Shown piece by piece: positions 9,217 to 18,063 of a DNA stretch of 52,115 nt (its first letter is position 1; each line of letters begins with the position of its first letter). The stretch is from positions 1 to 52,115 of the forward strand of contig JADLCM010000036.1 in the NCBI GenBank assembly GCA_020847175.1, written 5' to 3'. The position numbers were made by a program, and so were the translations under genes. Below the pieces are notes generated by a model. It had not been told where the DNA came from, did no database searches, and saw nothing but the letters and a program-made list of their open reading frames with translations. This DNA is from Phycisphaerales bacterium. GTDB taxonomy: Bacteria > Planctomycetota > Phycisphaerae > Phycisphaerales > UBA1924.

Positions 9217-12200
9217 ATGAAGGTCAACAGGAAGTTCACCACGTCCGGACAGGATCCCTTCGCCACGGTGAAGTGGGTGAAGCGGACCTCGCGCATCACC
9301 AACCCCGACGGTTCGGTGGTCTTTGAGATGACCGACGCCGAAGTGCCCGAATCGTGGAGCCAGCTCGCCACCGACATCATGGTGAGCAAGTACTTCCGCA
9401 AGGCCGGCGTGCCGCAAAACGGCGGGCCGAGCGGCCTGACCGGCGACTACGGCGTGCGGCTCTCGGAGGGCGCGCCGGGCGACACGCCGGCGCCGCGGAA
9501 ACCGCGCCGATCGCACGACTCGGCTGGCCGGCCCGACCAGACCGGCCCGGAGAAGTCCGCCGCCCAGGTGATTCACCGCCTCGCGGGGTGCTGGCGTCAC
9601 TGGGGAGAATCGCACGGGTACTTCGACACGCCGGAGGATGCGCAGGCGTTCTACGACGAGCTGGTCTACATGATGGTGCACCAGATGTGCGCCCCCAACT
9701 CGCCCCAGTGGTTCAACACGGGGCTGGCGTGGGCGTACGGCATCAGCGGACCAGCCCAGGGGCACTGGATCGCCGACCCCGAGACCGGCGCTCCCTCGCT
9801 CGCCGACGATGCCTACTCGCACCCCCAGCCGCACGCCTGCTTCATCCAGAGCGTGGACGACGACCTCGTCAACCCGGGCGGCATCATGGATCTCTGGACC
9901 CGCGAAGCCCGCCTCTTCAAGTACGGCAGCGGCACGGGCACCAACTTCAGCAACCTCCGGGCCGAGGGCGAGAGGCTCTCCGGCGGCGGGCGCTCCAGCG
10001 GGCTCATGTCGTGGCTGCGCATCGGCGACCGGGCCGCCGCGGCGATCAAGAGCGGCGGCACCACCCGCCGGGCGGCCAAGATGGTCTGCCTCGACATGGA
10101 CCACCCCGACATCCAGGACTTCATCAACTGGAAGGTGCGCGAGGAGATCAAGGTCGCCGCGATGGTCGAAGGGCTCAAGGCGCTGAAGAAGAACAACGCC
10201 GAGATCCGGCAGACATGCGAGAAGCTGGGGCTCGAGCTCACCTACGACTTCAACGGCGAGGCCTACGCGACCGTCAGCGGGCAGAACAGCAACAACTCCG
10301 TGCGCATCCCCGACTCATTCTTCGACGCCCTCGACGCGGGCGGAGCGTGGGAGACGCGCTTCCGCACCAGCGGCAAGGCGGCGCGATCGTTCGAGAGCAA
10401 GCGCCTGTGGGATGACATCGCCTTCGCCGCGTGGCGGTGCGCCGATCCCGGGGTGCAGTTCGACACCACGATCAACGCCTGGCACACCTGCCCCGGGGCG
10501 GGGCGCATCAACGCCAGCAACCCGTGCAGCGAATACCTCTTCATCGACAACACCGCCTGCAACCTGGCGTCGCTCAACGTGCTCACCTTCTACAGCGACG
10601 CGACCCGGACCTTTGATGCGGAACGCTTCGAGCACGCCATCGATCTCTGGACGACGGTGCTCGAGATCAGCGTGCTCATGGCGGCGTTCCCCAGCCGTGA
10701 GATTGCCGAGCTCTCGTACCGCTACCGCACGCTCGGCCTGGGCTACGCCAACCTCGGTGCGATGCTCATGCGCGCGGGCATCCCCTACGACAGCGATGAG
10801 GCCCGCGCGGTGTGCGCGATGCTCACCAGCATTCTTACCGGGCGTGCGTACCGCCAGAGCGCTGCGCTCGCCGCCAAGCACGGCGCCTTCGCCGGGTTCG
10901 AGAGCGACAAGGCCGACATGCTGCGGGTGATCCGCAACCATCGGCGCGCAGCGCACGGCGTGAAGCGAGACGCCGCGGAGTACGAGAACCTGCGCATCCG
11001 CCCGGTGCCCATCGACCGCGCCCTCATCCAGAGCGGGCGCGTGAAGCTCGCCAACGCCGGCGCGCTCCTCGCCCGCGCCACCATCGGGTGGGACGAGGCG
11101 CTGGCGCTCGGCGAGCAGCACGGTTTCCGAAACGCCCAGACCACGGTCATCGCGCCCACCGGCACCATCGGACTGCTCATGGACTGCGACACCACCGGCG
11201 TGGAGCCGGACTTCGCGCTCGTGAAGTTCAAGAAACTCGCCGGCGGGGGGTACTTCAAAATTGCCAACGCGAGCGTCGAGCCCGCCCTCGTCGCTCTCGG
11301 GTACGCCCCGGTCCAGGTCCGCGCCATCATGCAGCACCTGCTGGGAGCGCTTGATCTCGACGTGCCCATGCCCGCCGGCGCCCCCGGCGCGCAGCCCGGG
11401 CAGACGTTCGCCCAGTGGCTGCGGGGCAAGGGGCTCATCGACGTTGATCTCGCCCGCATCACGGGCGCGCTCCCCGGAGTGTTCGAGCTCCGATTCGCGT
11501 TCGGTTCGTGGGCCCTGGGCGATGACGCGCTCACCCGCCTCGGTTTCGACCCCGAGGTGGTCAAGAAGGACTCCACCTTCAACGCCCTCAAGGTGCTCGG
11601 TCTCACCGGCCCGCAGATCCAGGCGCTCAATGACCTGATCTGCGGCACGCAGACCCTCGAAGGCGCACCGCACCTGCGCCCGGAGCACCTCCCCGTCTTT
11701 GACTGCGCCAACCCGTGCGGACGCACGGGCACCCGCTTCATCGCGGCCCAGGGGCACATCCGCATGATGGCCGCGGCCCAGCCCTTCATCTCCGGCGCCA
11801 TCAGCAAGACCATCAACCTGCCCAACTCCGCGGGCGTGCAGGACATCAAGGACTGCTATCGCCTCTCGTGGGAGCTCGGGCTCAAGGCCAACGCGCTCTA
11901 CCGCGACGGGTGCAAGCTCAGCCAGCCCCTCTCGACCAAGAGCGACCAGGAGGAGGAGGCCGCGCCGGGAAAATCCGGGGCGACCCCCGCGATCGCGGAG
12001 GCCAAGCCTGCACCCTCCAAGGGTGCTCCGATTGAGCCTGTCCGACCGCATCGGCGCCGCCTGCCCGACACCCGGCGGAGCATCACCCACAAGTTCAACG
12101 TCGCCGGGCATGAGGGTTACGTCACCGTCGGCATCTACGACGACGGCCTGCCGGGCGAGCTCTTCATCACCATGGCCAAAGAAGGCTCCACGATCGGCGG

Positions 12201-12726
12201 CCTCATGGACAGCCTCGGCACCGCAACCAGCGTCGCGCTTCAATACGGCGTGCCGCTCGAAAGCCTGGTGAAGAAGTTCACACACCAGCGCTTCGAGCCT
12301 GCGGGCATGACCACCAACGCCGACATTCCCTTTGCCAAGAGTCTTGTGGACTACATCTTCCGGTGGCTCGGGCAGCAGTTCATCCCCGGGTATCGAGAGG
12401 CCAGCGCCCCGAAGCGCCCGCGTCTCGACCCGGCCGCCGAACGCCCGCTTACGCCCGAAACTCCCGAGGATGCTCCGGCGCGTGCCGTCACCGGCGAGTC
12501 GCGCATCGTTCACGCCGCGGTCTCCGAGACAACCGCGCGCACGGTCATCGGGCCCGGTCTTGAAGGAAAGTCCGCCCGCGTGGCTTCGTTCCACACCGAA
12601 ACACTCAGCATCGCGCTCGACGCGGTGGGTGATGCCCCCCCGTGCGACGTGTGCGGAACCATCACCGTCCGCAGCGGCACGTGCTACAAGTGCCACAACT
12701 GCGGCAACAGCATGGGATGCAGCTGA
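9217..12726 (+). CDS. nrdJ: Adenosylcobalamin-dependent (class II) ribonucleotide reductase
   Basis: This 1169-residue protein reduces ribonucleotides to deoxyribonucleotides using adenosylcobalamin instead of a separate radical subunit. Core motifs are NSPQWFNTG near residue 160, the active-site segment NPCSEYLFIDNTACNLASLN near 434-453, and APTGTIG near 647. The C-terminus carries paired cysteines CDVCG and CYKCHNCG, the family's zinc-finger-like redox tail. The length and tail fit the large NrdJ type (vitamin B12-dependent ribonucleoside-diphosphate reductase). No nrdA or nrdB is in the window. The enzyme makes DNA synthesis depend on cobalamin, which gives meaning to the B12 riboswitch operon at about 35.8-40 kb. 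No riboswitch is seen directly upstream of nrdJ. Confidence 0.97.
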   Translation: MKVNRKFTTSGQDPFATVKWVKRTSRITNPDGSVVFEMTDAEVPESWSQLATDIMVSKYFRKAGVPQNGGPSGLTGDYGVRLSEGAPGDTPAPRKPRRSHDSAGRPDQTGPEKSAAQVIHRLAGCWRHWGESHGYFDTPEDAQAFYDELVYMMVHQMCAPNSPQWFNTGLAWAYGISGPAQGHWIADPETGAPSLADDAYSHPQPHACFIQSVDDDLVNPGGIMDLWTREARLFKYGSGTGTNFSNLRAEGERLSGGGRSSGLMSWLRIGDRAAAAIKSGGTTRRAAKMVCLDMDHPDIQDFINWKVREEIKVAAMVEGLKALKKNNAEIRQTCEKLGLELTYDFNGEAYATVSGQNSNNSVRIPDSFFDALDAGGAWETRFRTSGKAARSFESKRLWDDIAFAAWRCADPGVQFDTTINAWHTCPGAGRINASNPCSEYLFIDNTACNLASLNVLTFYSDATRTFDAERFEHAIDLWTTVLEISVLMAAFPSREIAELSYRYRTLGLGYANLGAMLMRAGIPYDSDEARAVCAMLTSILTGRAYRQSAALAAKHGAFAGFESDKADMLRVIRNHRRAAHGVKRDAAEYENLRIRPVPIDRALIQSGRVKLANAGALLARATIGWDEALALGEQHGFRNAQTTVIAPTGTIGLLMDCDTTGVEPDFALVKFKKLAGGGYFKIANASVEPALVALGYAPVQVRAIMQHLLGALDLDVPMPAGAPGAQPGQTFAQWLRGKGLIDVDLARITGALPGVFELRFAFGSWALGDDALTRLGFDPEVVKKDSTFNALKVLGLTGPQIQALNDLICGTQTLEGAPHLRPEHLPVFDCANPCGRTGTRFIAAQGHIRMMAAAQPFISGAISKTINLPNSAGVQDIKDCYRLSWELGLKANALYRDGCKLSQPLSTKSDQEEEAAPGKSGATPAIAEAKPAPSKGAPIEPVRPHRRRLPDTRRSITHKFNVAGHEGYVTVGIYDDGLPGELFITMAKEGSTIGGLMDSLGTATSVALQYGVPLESLVKKFTHQRFEPAGMTTNADIPFAKSLVDYIFRWLGQQFIPGYREASAPKRPRLDPAAERPLTPETPEDAPARAVTGESRIVHAAVSETTARTVIGPGLEGKSARVASFHTETLSIALDAVGDAPPCDVCGTITVRSGTCYKCHNCGNSMGCS

Positions 12727-13429
12727 AGAGCGGCGACGCCCCCGCGCGGATCGTCGCGACGTCCGCGCAACGCCCCGAACCAGAGGAGACAGTTCCCGGC
12801 GGACACGCCGGCACATCACAGAGGTGAGCGGCAGCGGACTCGGGCCCCGATCTCGGCGTGTTCGCCCCGGGCGGGACCAGGGCCGTCGGTCGACGGAAGG
12901 GATGATCCCGCGAGGGCTGACCACGGATTCGGCCGGTCTTCGAGGCTTGGGGCGCGCGATGGATCGCGAGCCCCGGGAGGGAAAGGACAACCTCCGACTC
13001 CATCCCGCCCGGGACGCAACCGCCCGTCGGGTCCCGACTCCCGCCGCCCACCACGCCGACGCCGCGTGCCACCCGTCAGGGGCGCGCGTGCGGCTCGGCG
13101 ACCACGCCCCCGGATGGACCCACCGCCTTCCGGGGGCATTCCTTTGACGAGATCGCGGTCGACGGGGTTTTTCTGAACCGGGCGTTTGGCGGGTGCGCCG
13201 CACGCGGGACGGGCGGTCGCTCGTGGACCGATGGTTGTGCCTGTCAAAATGGGCAATCTGCGGCGTGGCCGGAAGAGCCGATGATGGGCGACGCCGGACT
13301 GTTGATCGAACTTGAGAAATTTGCGCGTTCCGGCACCGGAATTCTGGCAGGCCCTCCGGCATGTGGCATGTTTCCTTCGCACTTCGGCGCGATCGCGCCC
13401 GAGGTGGTTTCTCTGGAGGGAGATACGCC
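12727..13429. other. Long intergenic region after nrdJ
   Basis: These 703 bases hold no gene that I can support; frames here lack family motifs and ribosome sites. The only clear structure is the hairpin at 13106-13137. The last 150 bases are less GC-rich and probably contain the promoter of the first surface-protein paralogue, but I could not assign -35 and -10 boxes with confidence. The ribosome binding site GGAGGGA lies just before 13430. Confidence 0.55.
13106..13137 (+). terminator. Hairpin, possible nrdJ terminator
   Basis: GCCCCCGGA (13106-13114) pairs perfectly with TCCGGGGGC (13129-13137) across a 14-base loop. It is followed by ATTCCTTTG, a poor T tract. It lies 380 bases after nrdJ, so termination is plausible but not certain. 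Confidence 0.45.
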
Positions 13430-14089
13430 ATGCGTTTGGGAACTGTGGTTTCCTTGGGAATTCTCGCCGCCTCGGGCTCGATCGCCTCGGCCGACGTGAT
13501 TCTGACTTGGGGTTATACCGACCTTGCCGGGTCGTATGACGCCACGTCGGGTCAGTTTCAGGCCGTCGCTGACGGGCGCACGTCGGGAGACGTGACCCGT
13601 CTTGCTCCGACGACGGGCACGGCTGACTTCAACCCTGGGTTTGAGTCCAGCAGCCCGTTTGCGGATGCGCAGATCTTCATCTCGGTCTTCAACAAGCTCG
13701 GTAACACCGCTCAGGGCCAGGGCCGGTTCATCCTGACCGACCACGACGGCGACCAGCTCTTCGGCACCATCGACGGCACCTGGATCGCCGGCTCGCTCGG
13801 CATCTACTTCAACGGCGACCTGACCGCCGTGGATTTCGCCGCGTCTGGTGGGGGCACGACCTTCGACGGCAGCGACGGCGGCTCGTTCGACATGGACCTG
13901 CCCGGCGATGCCCCCTACATCGGGGCGTTCGTCCAGCTCTTCCTCCGCACGGGAACCGGCGGGTTCTTCACCCGTGACTTCGATGACATCAGCGTCCAGT
14001 CCGCGGGCGAGATCATCCCGGGTGCTGGCTCGTTTGCGCTGCTGGGCCTTGCGGGCGGCGTGGCGTGCGTTCGTCGCCGCCGGAACTAA
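13430..14089 (+). CDS. PEP-CTERM-like secreted protein, tandem family member 1
   Basis: This 219-residue protein is the first of four tandem paralogues. It has an N-terminal signal peptide ending near SIASA, a beta-rich domain of about 170 residues, and a C-terminal sorting-like tail: PGAG, a hydrophobic stretch, then RRRR. Family landmarks are TWGYTDLAGSYD, TSGDVTRLAP, ADFNPGF, SVFNKLGN, DGDQLFGTIDGTWI, GIYFNGDL, FDGSDGGSF, PYIGAFVQLF and SVQSAGEI. The tail resembles PEP-CTERM/exosortase substrates, here with PGAG in place of PEP. ATG at 13430 is chosen because GGAGGGA lies directly upstream. The function is unknown; a surface or matrix structural role is inferred from the export signals and copy number. 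Confidence 0.85.
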   Translation: MRLGTVVSLGILAASGSIASADVILTWGYTDLAGSYDATSGQFQAVADGRTSGDVTRLAPTTGTADFNPGFESSSPFADAQIFISVFNKLGNTAQGQGRFILTDHDGDQLFGTIDGTWIAGSLGIYFNGDLTAVDFAASGGGTTFDGSDGGSFDMDLPGDAPYIGAFVQLFLRTGTGGFFTRDFDDISVQSAGEIIPGAGSFALLGLAGGVACVRRRRN

Positions 14090-14291
14090 GGAAAGTGCGG
14101 GTGACGACAGGGGCGTGCCCCACGTCACATTGGGGGATTTAGTGGGCCAATCCGGTGGCCCGAAGCATGAAAACTGCCGATGGGTTGCACGGCTTCGCCC
14201 GTGTGGCATTTTCGGATAGGCCATTGAGTGACCTGACAGAGGAAAACCCGGGCCTTCGCGCCCGAACGATCTGAGAGAGGAGAATGGAACT

Positions 14292-14936
14292 ATGAAGCGT
14301 TCGATCTGTGCGGTGCTGGCTGCGGGTGCGTGCGTCGCGGCTCCCGCGCTGGCGACCGACGCCTCGGTGACGTTTGGATTCACCGACCTGTCCGGCGCGT
14401 TCGATCTCGGCACGGGACTCTTCAACCTCGCCAACGACGCGGACAGCTCGGGCGACGTCAGCCGCCTTGAGGCCCCGGGCGGCGTCGCTGACTACAACGT
14501 CGGGTTCGCCGCTCCCGCCGCGGTGGCCTTCTCGGTCAGCGTGTTCAACAAGGCCGGCAACCTCGCCCAGGGCATCGGCACCTTTACGATCACCGACGCA
14601 GACGGCGACACCCTCTCGGGTGACGTGACGGGAACCTGGATTCAGGGCCTCCTCGGCATCAACTTCAACGGCGACCTCGCCAACGTCGTCTTCACCTCTG
14701 ACGACGGCACGTTCGACGGCCCCAGCGGCGGGTCGTTCTCCACCACCCTGTCCGGCACTCCTCCCTATATCGGGGCGGTTGTGCAGCTCTTCGTGCCCCC
14801 GAGCGGAAACTTCTTCGACAGCACCTTTGACGTTGAGAGCGTCCAGGTGCTGGGCGAGATCATCCCCGCCCCCGCTTCGCTCGGCGTGCTTGGCTTGGCC
14901 GGTCTGGGCGCGACCCGTCGGCGCCGCTCGCGGTAA
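14292..14936 (+). CDS. PEP-CTERM-like secreted protein, tandem family member 2
   Basis: This 214-residue paralogue of its neighbours has a signal peptide ending near PALA, the shared landmarks (TFGFTDLSGAFD, SSGDVSRLEAP, ADYNVGF, SVFNKAGNLAQG, GINFNGDL, FDGPSGGSF, PYIGAVVQLFVP, SVQVLGEI) and the tail PAPAS, hydrophobic stretch, RRRRSR. The ATG follows a purine-rich GAGAGAGGAGAATGG region. It is about 202 bases from member 1, so it may have its own promoter. A strong terminator follows immediately. It groups more closely with member 3 (both have DDADSSGDV and end in P-A-P) than with members 1 and 4. No catalytic motif is seen. Confidence 0.85.
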   Translation: MKRSICAVLAAGACVAAPALATDASVTFGFTDLSGAFDLGTGLFNLANDADSSGDVSRLEAPGGVADYNVGFAAPAAVAFSVSVFNKAGNLAQGIGTFTITDADGDTLSGDVTGTWIQGLLGINFNGDLANVVFTSDDGTFDGPSGGSFSTTLSGTPPYIGAVVQLFVPPSGNFFDSTFDVESVQVLGEIIPAPASLGVLGLAGLGATRRRRSR

Positions 14937-15390
14937 GTGATTGCTCCACAACCTGTTGATGCGTCGCACGCCCGGGCTCGCCCCGGGCGTGCGTGTTTTT
15001 GAATCTTCGCCGCGTTAGGCACCAGGTTGAAAGCGGGAATCGCCCCGCCTGGCACTCGGTGGCGCCCACCTCTGGACGCGGGGCCAATCAAATGTGTCGC
15101 GTCCGATAAGACGCGGCCTGGACGGACTGGTTCGAGGAAACATCCGCCTCAACGCCGGCCACGTGGCCTCTGAGCGAACGCTTGCCCGTTTGCAAGCCCG
15201 CGATTGCAATGCGAACAAAGTTGAAACGAGAAATCTTTCAACAAATCGAGGAGAAAATCTTGCGGCGTCTCGCTGAGCTCGGTACCATGCCCTCACGGCA
15301 TTCCGCGAAAGCGGGGCCGGGAGAGAGTGTCCGAGTCATCAGAGAGAGGCTTGGCCATGGCATGTGGCCGGGCGTGAGAGGAGAGAGACA
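14937..15390. other. Intergenic region between paralogues 2 and 3
   Basis: These 454 bases contain the member 2 terminator (14965-15000), a small palindrome CGCGTC-CGATAA-GACGCG near 15100-15117, and an inverted repeat GTTGAAA (15220-15226) / TTTCAAC (15236-15242) that may be an operator. No gene is supported. Confidence 0.55.
14965..15000 (+). terminator. Rho-independent terminator after paralogue 2
   Basis: A 12-base perfect stem (CGCACGCCCGGG at 14965-14976 with CCCGGGCGTGCG at 14982-14993), a five-base loop and TGTTTTT make this a strong intrinsic terminator. Confidence 0.92.
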
Positions 15391-16038
15391 ATGGTTCGTT
15401 CGAGCGTTCTTGCGTTGATTGCGTCTGCGGGCGTGGTTTCGTTCCCCGCCGCCGCGGACGTGATCGTCACCTTTGGCTTCACGGACTTGGCCGGCGCGTA
15501 CTCCGGCGGCGTGTTCACGACCAACGATGACGCCGACAGTTCCGGCGATGTCACCCGCCTTGAGGCGCCCATCACCTCTGCGGACTACAACGTCGGGTTC
15601 TCCGGCGGCACCGCGGCGGTCACGACCAGCGTCAGCGTCTTCGGCATCCTCGGCAACACGGCCAGCGGAGCTGGCTCCTTCAGCATCACCGATGCTGATG
15701 GCGATGTGTTGACCGGCACGATCACCGGCACTTGGATCGGGTCCGGACTGGGCATTTTCTTCAACGGCGACCTCTCGGGCGTCGTCTTTGACGGCACCAA
15801 CGGCGATGGCCAGTTCTTCGACGGGCCCGACGGCGGCTCGTTCGACTACACCACGCTGAGCGGCATCCCTCCCTATGAGGGCGCGATTGTGCAGCTCTTC
15901 GTGCCCGTCGCCGGGTTCTTCACCAGTGACTTCAACGTGGAGAGCGTGCAGGTCAGCGGCGAGATCGTGCCGGCCCCGGGCGCAATCGCGCTGTTGGGCC
16001 TGGGCGGCCTGTTGGCGGCCCGTCGTCGCCGCGCATGA
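15391..16038 (+). CDS. PEP-CTERM-like secreted protein, tandem family member 3
   Basis: This 215-residue paralogue has a signal peptide with probable cleavage near FPAAA, the shared domain (TFGFTDLAGAYS, DDADSSGDVTRLEAP, ADYNVGF, ITDADGDVLTGT, GIFFNGDLSG, FDGPDGGSF, PYEGAIVQLFVP, SVQVSGEIVP) and the tail PAPGA, hydrophobic stretch, RRRR. In this copy the otherwise conserved SVFNK reads SVFGI. ATG at 15391 is chosen over a GTG at 15364 because it follows GAGAGGAGAGAG. It lies downstream of a terminator, so it must be transcribed from within 15001-15390, where an inverted repeat at 15220-15242 is a candidate control site. Confidence 0.85.
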   Translation: MVRSSVLALIASAGVVSFPAAADVIVTFGFTDLAGAYSGGVFTTNDDADSSGDVTRLEAPITSADYNVGFSGGTAAVTTSVSVFGILGNTASGAGSFSITDADGDVLTGTITGTWIGSGLGIFFNGDLSGVVFDGTNGDGQFFDGPDGGSFDYTTLSGIPPYEGAIVQLFVPVAGFFTSDFNVESVQVSGEIVPAPGAIALLGLGGLLAARRRRA

Positions 16039-16113
16039 TCCGGGTCGAGTAGTCACAAGCGTGCGAACTAAATGCGAACTTCCAGATTCGCAACGAGTTT
16101 CTGAGTATTTCTC

Positions 16114-16141
16114 TTTACAGACGACATGGGGTCTGTAAGAT
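16114..16141 (+). promoter_or_regulatory. Promoter with overlapping palindromic operator, paralogue 4
   Basis: TTTACA (16114-16119) and TAAGAT (16136-16141) with a 16-base spacer form a good sigma70-type promoter. A perfect 8-base inverted repeat, TTACAGAC (16115-16122) and GTCTGTAA (16131-16138), spans both boxes. It is the right size and place for a dimeric repressor. The surrounding DNA is clearly AT-richer than the window. Confidence 0.65.
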
Positions 16142-16207
16142 GGACGCGAGAGAGACAGTGACCGGCGAGCGGTGCTTCCGCGCCGGCTAGAGGAGGCAGG
16201 GAGAATT

Positions 16208-16849
16208 ATGCGAAACCTCACGAAGATTGCTGCGGTCGGAGCGGTTGCTGCGATCGCGGGGAGCGCGTCCGGCGCGGTGATCCTCACCTACGGGTTCACC
16301 GATCTCGACGGCTCGTACAACCACCCGACCACGTCCTTCCAGGCGGTTTCCAACGGGAACACCTCGGGCGACGTCAGTCGCCTCGCCGCTCCCGGCGGCA
16401 CGGCCGACTACAACCCCGGGTTCGCGGCCCCCGCCAATGTGGCCATCCACCTGAGCGTGTTCAACAAGCTCGGCAACCTGGCCCAGGGCTCAGGCACCTT
16501 CTCCATCTTCGACGCCGACGGCGATGAGCTTCGCGGCAACATCGATGGCGTCTGGATCGGCGGCTCGCTCGGCGTGTACTTCAACGGCGACCTCTCCAAC
16601 GTCGTCCTCGTGAGCAACTCGCCCGATGCGACCTTTGACGGCCCCAACGGCGGTTCGTTCAGCGATGCCCTCCCCGGCATTCCGCCCTACGAGGGCACCT
16701 TCATCCAGCTCTTCATCCGCACCGGCGGGTTCTTCACCCGCTCGTTCGGCGGGGTGAGCGTGCAGGCGAGCGGTGAGATCGTTCCCGGCGCGGGTTCGAT
16801 CGCGCTCCTCGGCCTCGCGGGCCTCGGTGCGATGCGGCGCCGGCGCTGA
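16208..16849 (+). CDS. PEP-CTERM-like secreted protein, tandem family member 4
   Basis: This 213-residue paralogue closely resembles member 1: TYGFTDLDGSYN, a SFQAVSNGNTSGDVSRL segment matching QFQAVADGRTSGDVTRL, ADYNPGF, SVFNKLGN, WIGGSLGVYFNGDL, FFTRSFGGVSVQ and tail PGAGS, hydrophobic stretch, RRRR. Signal peptide cleavage is likely near GSASG. ATG at 16208 follows AGGAGG; an earlier in-frame start at 16172 has no such site. It has its own promoter and operator (16114-16141) and is followed by a large hairpin. Members 1/4 and 2/3 form two pairs, which suggests successive duplications. The function is unknown. Confidence 0.85.
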   Translation: MRNLTKIAAVGAVAAIAGSASGAVILTYGFTDLDGSYNHPTTSFQAVSNGNTSGDVSRLAAPGGTADYNPGFAAPANVAIHLSVFNKLGNLAQGSGTFSIFDADGDELRGNIDGVWIGGSLGVYFNGDLSNVVLVSNSPDATFDGPNGGSFSDALPGIPPYEGTFIQLFIRTGGFFTRSFGGVSVQASGEIVPGAGSIALLGLAGLGAMRRRR

Positions 16850-16924
16850 GTGCGGGCGAAGCGCCCCCCGGCCCGGTGTGACCTGAGCCGACAAGGCTGC
16901 TTCGCGATAGCTCTGAGAGTCAAC

Positions 16925-16958
16925 CACAACGGGCTCGGCACATGCCGGGCCCGTTGTG
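16925..16958. terminator. Large hairpin after paralogue 4
   Basis: CACAACGGGC (16925-16934) pairs with GCCCGTTGTG (16949-16958), and an inner CGGCA/TGCCG extends the stem. No T tract follows on either strand, so it may be a weak terminator or RNA-stabilising structure. Confidence 0.55.
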
Positions 16959-17133
16959 CGCTGCCTTGAGCCGCCGCTGCGGCGCGCCGTGTGCCGGGCG
17001 AGCCTCACGCCGGAAGCCGCGGAGTCGTGACACCCGGCGAAGTTTCGACCCCGCGGCCCGGGGGCGACGCGCGGGGCGACCCCCGGTGAACCGAAACGCC
17101 CTGACGCGGTGCACGGGCGATACGCTCCCGTCG

Positions 17134-18063
17134 ATGCGACTGGTGTTCTTCGGTTCCAGCCCCTTCGGTCTCCCCACGCTTGAGCGACTGTGCGCCGAGC
17201 ACGCGCTCGTCGGCGTCGTGACGCAGCCTGACCGCCCCTCAGGGCGCGAACGGCGCTTGTCGCCAACGCCTGTGGGGGAGTTCGCCTCACGCACCTGTCC
17301 CGGCGTGCCCATCGCCAAGCCGCAGCGTGTGCGTGATGCGGCGGGGGAGATCCGCGGCTGGAACGCCGATGCCTGGGTGGTGATCGCGTACGGGCAGAAG
17401 CTGCCTCGAACGCTGCTGGAGGGCGTGTTTGCGATCAACCTGCACGCGTCGCTGTTGCCACGGTGGCGCGGGGCCGCGCCGATTCACGCGGCGGTCATGG
17501 CGGGCGACGGCGAGACGGGCAACTCCGTAATCGCGCTGGCGGACCGGATGGATGCCGGTGAGGTGTTCGCGCGCGAGGGTGAGGAAATCGGGCCCGCCCA
17601 GACCACAGGCGACCTGCACGACCTTCTGGCGGTGCGAGGGGCCGCGCTCGTCGAAGGCGTGCTCGATGCGTGGGCGCGGGGCGGGGCGAAGGGCGAGGCG
17701 CAGGACGAGTCGAGGGCCACGCTTGCGCCCAAACTCTCTAGCGCCGATGCGTGGGTGGACTTCTCGGCGCCGGCCCGGAAGTGCCGCGGAAGCATCAATG
17801 GGTTGAGTCCGGCGCCCGGGGTGCGGGTGCAGTTTCGGGGGGCAGGTCTCAAGCTGCTCCGGGCGACGGAAGGCCCATCCGGCGCTGTTGATGCTCCGGG
17901 CACGGTGGTCGACGCTCGGGACGGGTTGATCGCGTGCGGCGAGGGCACCACGCTCCGACTTCTCGAGGTGCAGCCAGCGGACCGGCGAGCGATGGCGTGG
18001 GGCGCGTTCGTCGCGGGGCACCGCGTGGAACGCGGCGAGACGATCGTGGGAGGCACGCCATGA
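17134..18063 (+). CDS. fmt: Methionyl-tRNA formyltransferase
   Basis: This 309-residue enzyme formylates initiator Met-tRNA with 10-formyl-tetrahydrofolate. MRLVFFGSSPFGLPTL and TQPDRPSGR are the N-terminal Rossmann and loop motifs. The catalytic triad is visible as Asn102, His104 (INLHASLLPRWRGAAPI) and Asp140 (ADRMDAGEVF). The C-terminal beta-barrel that binds tRNA follows. ATG at 17134 is the first codon that gives the family N-terminus. The stop overlaps the next start as ATGA, so the metallopeptidase-like gene is translationally coupled. The usual partner def (peptide deformylase) is not adjacent in this window. Confidence 0.95.
   Translation: MRLVFFGSSPFGLPTLERLCAEHALVGVVTQPDRPSGRERRLSPTPVGEFASRTCPGVPIAKPQRVRDAAGEIRGWNADAWVVIAYGQKLPRTLLEGVFAINLHASLLPRWRGAAPIHAAVMAGDGETGNSVIALADRMDAGEVFAREGEEIGPAQTTGDLHDLLAVRGAALVEGVLDAWARGGAKGEAQDESRATLAPKLSSADAWVDFSAPARKCRGSINGLSPAPGVRVQFRGAGLKLLRATEGPSGAVDAPGTVVDARDGLIACGEGTTLRLLEVQPADRRAMAWGAFVAGHRVERGETIVGGTP

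Larger units (their letters stand above)
13430..16849 (+). repeat. Tandem array of four paralogous secreted-protein genes
   Basis: Four genes of 213-219 codons in the same orientation encode one family, separated by 169 to 352 bases of non-coding DNA. They share export signal, domain and C-terminal sorting tail. Similarity looks protein-level rather than near-identical, so the duplications are not recent. Confidence 0.85.

Noticed and set aside
12727..13100. Possible structured RNA (riboswitch-like) after nrdJ
   Set aside because: Several GC-rich stems can be drawn, but I found none of the conserved elements of cobalamin, TPP, SAM or RNase P RNAs.
10315..13431. A 1038-residue minus-strand open frame
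   Set aside because: It runs antisense to nrdJ and into non-coding DNA, with no family motifs. It reflects codon bias of nrdJ.
15094..15276. A 60-residue frame between paralogues 2 and 3
   Set aside because: There is no ribosome site and no signal or domain, and it overlaps the inverted repeat and probable promoter of paralogue 3.
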